Positions 58,841 to 64,000 of a stretch of DNA of 64,000 nt are shown here, one piece after another. The stretch is from CAWFXC01 sp963819735. Lineage in GTDB: Bacteria > Actinomycetota > Acidimicrobiia > IMCC26256 > DASPTH01. Location: the NCBI GenBank assembly GCA_963819735.1, contig CAWFXC010000005.1:372001-436000 (forward strand), written 5' to 3'. How positions within the stretch are numbered: position 1 is the first letter of the stretch; the number at the start of each line of letters is the position of its first letter. The notes beneath the pieces were generated by a model. The model had not been told where the DNA came from. It saw only the letters and a program-made list of their open reading frames with translations, and did not search any database. Both the position numbers and the translations under genes were made by a program.

Positions 58841-59670
58841 TCACCTACGAGCGCGACGCGACCGTCGCCCGCGTGACGATCCGGCGCGCGGAGAAGCACA
58901 ACGCAGTGACGCCGGAGATGATGGAGCAGCTCCTCGGCCATCTCGACCGCGCGTCGGCGGATGACGACGTGAAGGTGGTGGTCCTTTCCGCCGCGGGCTC
59001 CACCTTCTGTGCCGGGTTCGACATCTCGGATCGTGATGCGTTCGACGGGCCGCCGGACGCGACGCGCCGCAGCCGGATTGATGCGGTCAACGAGAAGGCC
59101 GAGTGGATGCGCCGCATCCTCACCACGCGGAAGCCACTCGTGGTCGCGGTGCAGGGCCCGTGCATCGGGATCGGCATGTACCTCGTGCTCGTTGCCGACT
59201 TCGCCGTCGCCGGTGAGGGTGCGAGCTTCGGCCTGCCGGAGGAGCGCTTCGGTTCCGCCGGTGCGACGTGGGCCTATCCGTACCTGATGCTCGACGTCGG
59301 CTTGAAGCGGGCGACGGAGATCGTCATGACCGGGCGGCGCTACACGGCCTCGGAGGCTCATGCCATGGGCTTGCTGACCCGGGTGGTCGCCGACCCCGAC
59401 CTCACGGCGGTCACCGACGACCTGGCCGCGTCCCTGTCGTCGTTGCCTCGTGACGGCATCGCGGTGAGTCGTGCGGTCCGGGAGCTCGCGCTCGCCATGA
59501 CCGGACGGCTCGAGACGTTCTCGTTCCACGCGGTGGCGCACCCGCTGACCGAGCGGCTCACGCGCGGCGCGGACGAGTTCGACTTCATGGCCGTCGTCGA
59601 ACGCGACGGCATGAAGGCCGCGCTCGACGAACGCTCCCGCCGCTTCGGCGGTGGCTGGTGGGGTTGGTGA
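58837..59670 (+). CDS. Enoyl-CoA hydratase/isomerase
   Basis: A 277-residue crotonase-fold protein. GTG 58837 overlaps the preceding stop (GTGA). VARVTIRRAEKHNAVTPEMMEQL is the N-terminal strand-helix; TFCAGFDISDRDAFD contains the first oxyanion-hole loop, and VVAVQGPCIGIGMYLVLVADFAVAGEGASFGLPEERFG the second, with the acidic residue near the expected catalytic position. The long tail (RRFGGGWWGW) is unusual. It hydrates or isomerises the enoyl-CoA made after the synthetase step. Confidence 0.92.
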   Translation: MITYERDATVARVTIRRAEKHNAVTPEMMEQLLGHLDRASADDDVKVVVLSAAGSTFCAGFDISDRDAFDGPPDATRRSRIDAVNEKAEWMRRILTTRKPLVVAVQGPCIGIGMYLVLVADFAVAGEGASFGLPEERFGSAGATWAYPYLMLDVGLKRATEIVMTGRRYTASEAHAMGLLTRVVADPDLTAVTDDLAASLSSLPRDGIAVSRAVRELALAMTGRLETFSFHAVAHPLTERLTRGADEFDFMAVVERDGMKAALDERSRRFGGGWWGW

Positions 59671-59723
59671 TCTCTCCCTCGACGTTCCGTCGCGGGGACG
59701 CGCTCGAACCTCTGGGCGCTCGG

Positions 59724-60095
59724 TCAGGCGCGATGGTCGCCCGGGGCCAGGCTTCCCGTGTCGAAGTAGTCCCGCCAGGCCTTGATGCGGCCGTCCTCGA
59801 TCTCGAAGACCCCGCAGGCCCGCAAAGTGACCAGCTGACCGCCGAACGTCACGCGATTCAGTCGCTCGTTCATGACGACTCGGTCGTCGGCAACCTGGAG
59901 GAGGATCTCGTAGGGCCCGCCGGGGACGTCGGCGAACTGTTGTGCGAAGGCGCGGATGCCGTCGCGGCCGACCGCGGACGGTAGCGGCCGATGGTGCCAC
60001 ACCGCGTCCTCGGTGCAGGCCGCGACGAGCTGGTCGGTGGCGCGCTGTTCCCACAACCGCAGGAAGTCGCGCACGAGTGCGTCATTGGCGTGCAT
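59724..60095 (-). CDS. SnoaL/limonene-epoxide-hydrolase-like NTF2 protein (fourth)
   Basis: A 123-residue NTF2-fold protein starting ATG 60095. ANDALVRDFLRLWEQRATDQLVAACTEDAVWHHRPLPSAVGRDGI and CGVFEIEDGRIKAWRDYFDTGSLAPG follow the limonene-1,2-epoxide hydrolase family layout (WRDYFD near the end). The Asp-Arg-Asp catalytic set of true LEH is only partly recognisable, so epoxide hydrolysis is a possibility rather than a call. It is the second gene of a short minus-strand unit, 32 bp after the APH-like kinase. Confidence 0.78.
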   Translation of the reverse strand: MHANDALVRDFLRLWEQRATDQLVAACTEDAVWHHRPLPSAVGRDGIRAFAQQFADVPGGPYEILLQVADDRVVMNERLNRVTFGGQLVTLRACGVFEIEDGRIKAWRDYFDTGSLAPGDHRA

Positions 60096-60127
60096 CAGTC
60101 GGCTCCTGTCCGTCACTTGCTCTGCGG

Positions 60128-61156
60128 CTAGACGACGCCGAGGCGACGGAACGTGTCGTGGTCGGTGAGCGCCGCCGCGAGGCGCGGGATGTGGATCAGC
60201 ACGACTTGCCGCGAGCTGATCCTGGTGATCACCCACAGGAAGTAGCCGTACGAGAAGCTGAGGGTGTACTGCTCCCACGCTTCGTCCCACGCCGGCGCCG
60301 GCGCGCCCAGCGCCTCGAGCTCGGTGAGATAGTGGTGGAGCAACTCGGTCTCGTGCGCCCCTCGCGTGTCGACGTCGAGGACGGTCGCGAGGTGGTAGCT
60401 GATGTCGGTGGCCCAGTTCCCGCGCTGCACGACCTGCCAGTCGAGCCAGCACGCGCGGCCCTCGGCGTCGAGGTACGAGTTGCCGGAGTGGGGATCGCCG
60501 TGGATCACGCACGTCACCTCGTGCGCGCCCGTGCGTCGCATCGCCTCGGCCACCGCGGGTGCCGACCGCAGCTCCGGCGCGACGTCCGGCCCCCGGCCGT
60601 CGTCGAGGAGCAACTGGAGTTGGTCGAGCGGAACGAGATCGACCAGCGCGGTGCTTCCCGCGACGAGCCAGTCGACGTCGGCGACGCGGTCGCCCCAGGT
60701 CGCGGCGTGGAGCCGCGCCAACTGGCCGAGCGTGTCGAGGACGGTGTCGAGCGAGTAGGGCGTGAACGCGTTGAGGAAGCGCCCGCCGTTCGCGACGACG
60801 TCGTCCATGATGACGATCGCCTGCTCGGCCTCGTCGTCGACCGCGGCGTAGTAGGCGTGCGGCGCGCGCACGTCGAGCCCGGGCGCGATGTCTCGGTAGA
60901 AGCGCGCCTCGGGGAGGAGATCGGCCCCGGGCGATCCATCGAGGTGCGCCTTCACGCAGTACGCACGGGTTTCCCGCGCCCCGTCGGCGCGTTCGACATT
61001 CAGCCGGAACCGGACCTTCTGGGCGAGGGTCTTCGAGGAGTCGACCGCTTCCAGCTCGACGATGCGATCGCCGGCGCCGATGTCGTCGAGCACCTCGCCG
61101 AGCCACTCCGTGTCGAGCACTGCGTCGAGCGTCGTCGGCACGGCATCACGTTGCAC
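60128..61156 (-). CDS. Aminoglycoside-phosphotransferase-fold kinase
   Basis: A 342-residue APH/choline-kinase-like protein starting ATG 61156. The kinase core shows CVIHGDPHSGNSYLDAEGRACWLDWQ, the Brenner loop HGDxxxxN with catalytic Asp and the metal-binding Asp in LDWQ. VDSSKTLAQKVRFRL is the nucleotide-binding N-lobe, and EQAIVIMDDVVANGG the hinge. Members phosphorylate small alcohols or choline as often as antibiotics; proteins like this in actinobacteria sit beside acyl-CoA dehydrogenase or lipid genes. Substrate unknown, and a resistance role is not implied. Confidence 0.85.
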   Translation of the reverse strand: MQRDAVPTTLDAVLDTEWLGEVLDDIGAGDRIVELEAVDSSKTLAQKVRFRLNVERADGARETRAYCVKAHLDGSPGADLLPEARFYRDIAPGLDVRAPHAYYAAVDDEAEQAIVIMDDVVANGGRFLNAFTPYSLDTVLDTLGQLARLHAATWGDRVADVDWLVAGSTALVDLVPLDQLQLLLDDGRGPDVAPELRSAPAVAEAMRRTGAHEVTCVIHGDPHSGNSYLDAEGRACWLDWQVVQRGNWATDISYHLATVLDVDTRGAHETELLHHYLTELEALGAPAPAWDEAWEQYTLSFSYGYFLWVITRISSRQVVLIHIPRLAAALTDHDTFRRLGVV

Positions 61157-61286
61157 GAGCCGACGCTACATCGGCCGGCGCCGACACCCCGCCGTTCGGT
61201 GATGGCCGGTTGCGCGCCAACGTGAGCGAGAGGCAGGGTGGGCGAAGCCCTGACGGCAACCCCGAGTCGATGCCCGAGGAGCAGTC

Positions 61287-62144
61287 GTGAGCGAAACGAG
61301 TCACGAACCATCGAGGTTGCGCGGCGGCGACGTCGGTGCCGTTACTCGATTCGTGCCGTCGGCCGACGGGGCCGCGATCGCGTACGACGTGGGCGGTGAG
61401 GGAGTCGTCGCGCTGGTGTTCGTGCACGGGTGGTCGGGCAACCGGTCGCACTGGGCCGCTCAGTTGGATGCCTTCGCGCGCCGTCACACCGTGGTGCGGG
61501 TCGACCTCGCCGGTCACGGCGAGTCGAGCACGACGCGCGATCGTTGGTCGGTGGCGGCGTTCGCCGACGACGTCGTCGCCGTCGTGGACGAGCTCGACCT
61601 GACGTCGGTCGTGCTCGTCGGGCATTCGCTCGGGGGCAGCGTCGTCGTCGGCGCGGCTCGTCGGCTCGGCGAGCGGGTCGACGGAGTGATCGGTGTCGAC
61701 ACGTGGTCGTCGCTCAGTGTGCGAGCGCCCGCGGCCGACATCGAGGCGTCGGTGCTCCTGCCCGACATGCGCGCGGATTTCCCCGCCGCGAGCCGTCGCT
61801 TCGCCCTCCTGATGGCCGGGCCGACGGCCGGCGAGGTGCTCTCGACGCGCATCGCCGACGAGGTCGCGGCCATGACACCCGAAATCGCCGTCGCCATCCT
61901 CGAGGAAGCCATCGCTCAGGGGCCGGGCGACCTCGAGGCCGGCCTGCGAGCGCTCGACGTTCCGAAGTCCGCAATCTCGTCGGAGACGTTCCGACCCAAA
62001 GATCCGGCCGTGTTCGCGTCTTACGGCATCGAACCGGTCGTGATCCAAGGCACGGGTCACTACCTGATGCTCGAGCAACCCGATGCCTTCAACGCGGCAC
62101 TGGAGGGTGCGCTGACGCGCTCGACGCGAACTGGCGACCCGTAG
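61287..62144 (+). CDS. Alpha/beta hydrolase
   Basis: A 285-residue alpha/beta-hydrolase starting GTG 61287. GVVALVFVHGWSGNRSHWAAQLDAF contains the oxyanion HGW, VVRVDLAGHGES the second strand, VLVGHSLGGSVVVGA the nucleophile elbow (Ser114), and VVIQGTGHYLMLEQPDAF the catalytic His. It is a typical esterase/lactonase-type member, with no cap insert large enough to predict specificity. It stands alone, 130 bp after the divergent kinase gene. Confidence 0.9.
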   Translation: MSETSHEPSRLRGGDVGAVTRFVPSADGAAIAYDVGGEGVVALVFVHGWSGNRSHWAAQLDAFARRHTVVRVDLAGHGESSTTRDRWSVAAFADDVVAVVDELDLTSVVLVGHSLGGSVVVGAARRLGERVDGVIGVDTWSSLSVRAPAADIEASVLLPDMRADFPAASRRFALLMAGPTAGEVLSTRIADEVAAMTPEIAVAILEEAIAQGPGDLEAGLRALDVPKSAISSETFRPKDPAVFASYGIEPVVIQGTGHYLMLEQPDAFNAALEGALTRSTRTGDP

Positions 62145-62241
62145 AGCGCATCCCGTCGTCCCGAGTGGCGTAAGGTCCAGGGAACTCCATCATTCAGGCC
62201 GAGGGTGCTCCTTGCCGTTGGCGTTCACGGAAGAGATCACC

Positions 62242-62517
62242 ATGCCTTTGCGTCGCAGACCGGTCGCTCGTTTGGCCACCACCGCCGTTGTGGCCGGCAC
62301 CGCCGCCCACATGGGGGCAGCCTCAGCCCAGCGGAGCGCGGCCGCCCAAGCCCCGCCGGCACCGGTCGAAGCGGAAGCTCCCGTTGCTCCCGCTGCTCCC
62401 GAGTCCGACGCGGACGCGCAGATCGAAGAGATCAAGAAGCTGGGTGCGCTGAAGGATCAGGGCCTGCTCACCGACGAAGAGTTCGCGGCCAAGAAGGCAC
62501 AGATCCTCGGGATCTGA
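62242..62517 (+). CDS. SHOCT-domain small protein
   Basis: A 91-residue protein. I prefer ATG 62242, preceded by GGAAGAG, over an upstream TTG at 62212. The N-terminus is basic with an Ala-rich segment (LATTAVVAGTAAHMGA), a Pro/Ala linker follows, and the C-terminal 30 residues form a SHOCT domain (EIKKLGALKDQGLLTDEEFAAKKAQIL). SHOCT is a short helical oligomerisation domain on many membrane-associated small proteins. Function unknown. Confidence 0.85.
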   Translation: MPLRRRPVARLATTAVVAGTAAHMGAASAQRSAAAQAPPAPVEAEAPVAPAAPESDADAQIEEIKKLGALKDQGLLTDEEFAAKKAQILGI

Positions 62518-62541
62518 GCCGATCCCCACGACGATCCACGC

Positions 62542-63762
62542 TCACGTGACCGAAGGTGCGGGCGTGAACTCGATCGGGACCTGGTCGTAGCCGCGCGCGA
62601 ACGTCGACGGGATGATGTGAGGCTCGGGTTCGTCGGCGAGGCGCCAGTCGGGGATGCGGCGCAGCAGCTCCTCGAACATCACCCTGACTTCGAGGCGGGC
62701 GAACGACGCACCGAGGCAGAAGTGCGTGCCGATGCCGAACGACAGCTGCTGTTGCATATCGCGCGTGACGTCGAACACATCAGGGTCGACGAACTCTGCT
62801 TCGTCACGGTTCGCGGAGGGGTACAGCAGGAGCACCTCGTCGCCCGCGTGCATCTCTCGGCCGTGGAGCTCGTGGTCCTCGGTGACGGTGCGGCGCATGT
62901 TGAGGATGGGGGACACCCAGCGGATGAACTCCTCGACCGCGGTGCGGGCGAGGACCTCGGGACGGTCGAGGAGGATCTGGCGCTGGTCGGGCCGGAGCGC
63001 GAGCTCGCGGATGATGGCACCGATCACGGTGCGGGTGGTCTCCGCCCCGCCGTCGAGCACGAGGATGCACTCGGCGAGGATCTCGGCGTCGGTCCACGGC
63101 CGACCTTCGGGGTAGCGCTCGGCCTGGACCCACGCCGAGATGAGGTCTTCGCGCGGGTTGGCCCGCCGGTCGTTGATGATGGCCACCGTCGTCGCGGCGA
63201 AGTCGACCATGGACTCGGCGAGCAACGGGTGGTCGTGACGCATCGCGCCGTCGACGGGGGACGTCTGCCCACCGACGAACATGGTCGCCTCGGACCAGAA
63301 CCGCACCTTCTCCCAGTGTTCGGGCGCGTAGCCGAGGCGACGCCCGATCATGATCGCGGGGAGACGCGACGCGATGGCCTCCACCGCATCGCACCGGCCG
63401 AGCGGCGCCACCGCGTCGATGATGCCGGTGACGACCTCACGCACTTCGTCCTCCTGGGTGACCACCGCCCGCGGGGTGAAGCGGCGGTGGATCAGCGCGC
63501 GGTGGTGCTGGTGCACCGGGTCGTCGGCATTGATCATCGACGGGTCGTCGGACTGATCGATGCGCGGCCGCGACCCGGGGACGGAGGTGTACGTCTGTGG
63601 GTGCTTCTCGACGTACATCACGTCCTCGAAGCGGGTGATGCCCCAGATGTGCTGCGTGTCGTCCCAGAACACGGGCTCGTGGGTGCGCATCCAGCGGTAG
63701 GGCTCCCACGGGTCGACGTAGAACTCGGGGTCGAGCAGATTGATGTACGGACGCTCGGGCAT
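62542..63762 (-). CDS. Cytochrome P450 (third)
   Basis: A 406-residue soluble P450 starting ATG 63762 after AAGGAGG (minus strand). Landmarks: NLLDPEFYVDPWEPYRWMRTHEPVFWD, DQSDDPSMINADDPVHQHHRALIHRRFTPRAV (helix C), the I-helix ECILVLDGGAETTRTVIGAI, the ExxR-region VEEFIRWVSPILNMRRTV, and the heme loop FGIGTHFCLGASFARLE with Cys349. In its sequence style it is closest to actinobacterial P450s acting on steroid- or terpenoid-like substrates, which I infer only from motif resemblance. Converges with the SHOCT gene, 24 bp apart. Confidence 0.93.
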   Translation of the reverse strand: MPERPYINLLDPEFYVDPWEPYRWMRTHEPVFWDDTQHIWGITRFEDVMYVEKHPQTYTSVPGSRPRIDQSDDPSMINADDPVHQHHRALIHRRFTPRAVVTQEDEVREVVTGIIDAVAPLGRCDAVEAIASRLPAIMIGRRLGYAPEHWEKVRFWSEATMFVGGQTSPVDGAMRHDHPLLAESMVDFAATTVAIINDRRANPREDLISAWVQAERYPEGRPWTDAEILAECILVLDGGAETTRTVIGAIIRELALRPDQRQILLDRPEVLARTAVEEFIRWVSPILNMRRTVTEDHELHGREMHAGDEVLLLYPSANRDEAEFVDPDVFDVTRDMQQQLSFGIGTHFCLGASFARLEVRVMFEELLRRIPDWRLADEPEPHIIPSTFARGYDQVPIEFTPAPSVT

Positions 63763-63901
63763 CCGTCCTCCTTGGGCTCGGGCGTCTCGGCTCACACGCC
63801 GATCGGGGGTGGTGGGTCTGCGAGCCCCAGTCTCGTGCACTGCAGCCTCGAGCACACGCCCACGACGAACCCGAGCTGGGTGCTTCGCCGCGGTCCGGCT
63901 G

Positions 63902-64000
63902 TTACGGGTGGGGTCCGAGGCGGACCCGAGCGGTGCCGTCGGTCGTGTTCTGGGCGACGAGTTCGAACGCGCGGGACGCGAACCGCCAGGTGGTGTCGGA
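63902..64000 (-). CDS. C-terminal end of a partial gene running off the window
   Basis: The minus strand has an open frame from the window edge to TAA at 63904-63902: SDTTWRFASRAFELVAQNTTDGTARVRLGPHP, 32 codons. Charged and hydrophobic residues are distributed as in real protein rather than in a shadow frame, and it lies in the same direction as the P450. The family cannot be identified. The 139 bp between it and the P450 start (63763-63901) hold nothing else. Confidence 0.45.
   Translation of the reverse strand, partial: SDTTWRFASRAFELVAQNTTDGTARVRLGPHP

Noticed and set aside
60128..61156. Antibiotic resistance gene (aminoglycoside phosphotransferase)
   Set aside because: Only the general APH fold is visible; such kinases commonly act on other small molecules, and context is metabolic.
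62212..62241. TTG 62212 as start of the SHOCT protein
   Set aside because: ATG 62242 has a Shine-Dalgarno-like GGAAGAG and begins a basic N-terminus; the extra 10 residues add nothing recognisable.

Overview
The window is about 64 kb of high-GC DNA from an actinobacterium. It carries a WhiB regulator, a DUF2510 membrane protein, ECF-type sigma control, many luciferase-like (probably F420- or FMN-dependent) monooxygenases, several cytochromes P450, and start codons of ATG, GTG and TTG with ATGA/GTGA gene overlaps. This fits an environmental lineage such as Acidimicrobiia, but I infer that from gene content alone. Two tRNAs (Asn-GTT, Val-TAC) are present. There is no rRNA, CRISPR array or intact mobile element.

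Layout. 0.2-7.7 kb: EthD and a Tat-exported amidohydrolase, a GT39-like membrane glycosyltransferase, a nonsense-interrupted HTH gene running into tRNA-Asn, a pterin dehydratase, and an ECF sigma factor with a membrane partner and a secreted paralogue of that partner's C-terminal domain. 7.8-11.5 kb: mobA, fdhD and a YdeP-type molybdopterin oxidoreductase. 11.5-16.2 kb: two inositol-phosphatase-like genes, a serine hydrolase, the DUF2510 protein, a small unknown ORF with a strong terminator, and whiB. 16.3-16.6 kb: tRNA-Val followed by a truncated integrase start. 16.8-34.8 kb: a large catabolic region with an OYE-type reductase, SDRs, acyl-CoA dehydrogenase, a possible 2OG dioxygenase, NTF2-like proteins, an aminotransferase-fold dehydratase-like enzyme, two LLM monooxygenases, an amidohydrolase, a TetR, an orphan substrate-binding protein, a P450 and a PadR. 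34.8-37.9 kb: a TetR, a P450 and a DapB-like reductase. 38.0-48.2 kb: one minus-strand operon, ROK-xylA-xylB-GH2-galT-IMPase-GHMP kinase-galE, for xylose and galactose. 48.3-60 kb: acyl-CoA synthetases, amidohydrolases, MaoC, a decayed BKACE gene and an enoyl-CoA hydratase. 60-64 kb: an APH-type kinase, an alpha/beta hydrolase, a SHOCT protein, a P450 and a partial gene.

How the parts work together. A near-palindrome, ACAACGTTGT and close variants, recurs before the OYE gene, before the dioxygenase-like gene, around the TetR gene at 27.0 kb and twice before the binding-protein gene. This is the best evidence that 16.8-29.9 kb is one TetR-controlled system for uptake and breakdown of an unidentified compound. 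The xylose/galactose operon begins with its own ROK regulator and holds a beta-galactosidase plus kinase, GalT and GalE, so lactose-type or pectin/hemicellulose galactosides and xylose probably feed one transcript.

Quality caveat. Seven genes are broken by single-base indels, several of them in G or T runs, and each repairs to a normal protein, often restoring an ATGA/GTGA overlap with its neighbour. Consensus (long-read) error is the simplest explanation. Two larger defects, a BKACE gene lacking its metal-binding segment and an SDR reduced to its last codons, look like true deletions or assembly collapse.
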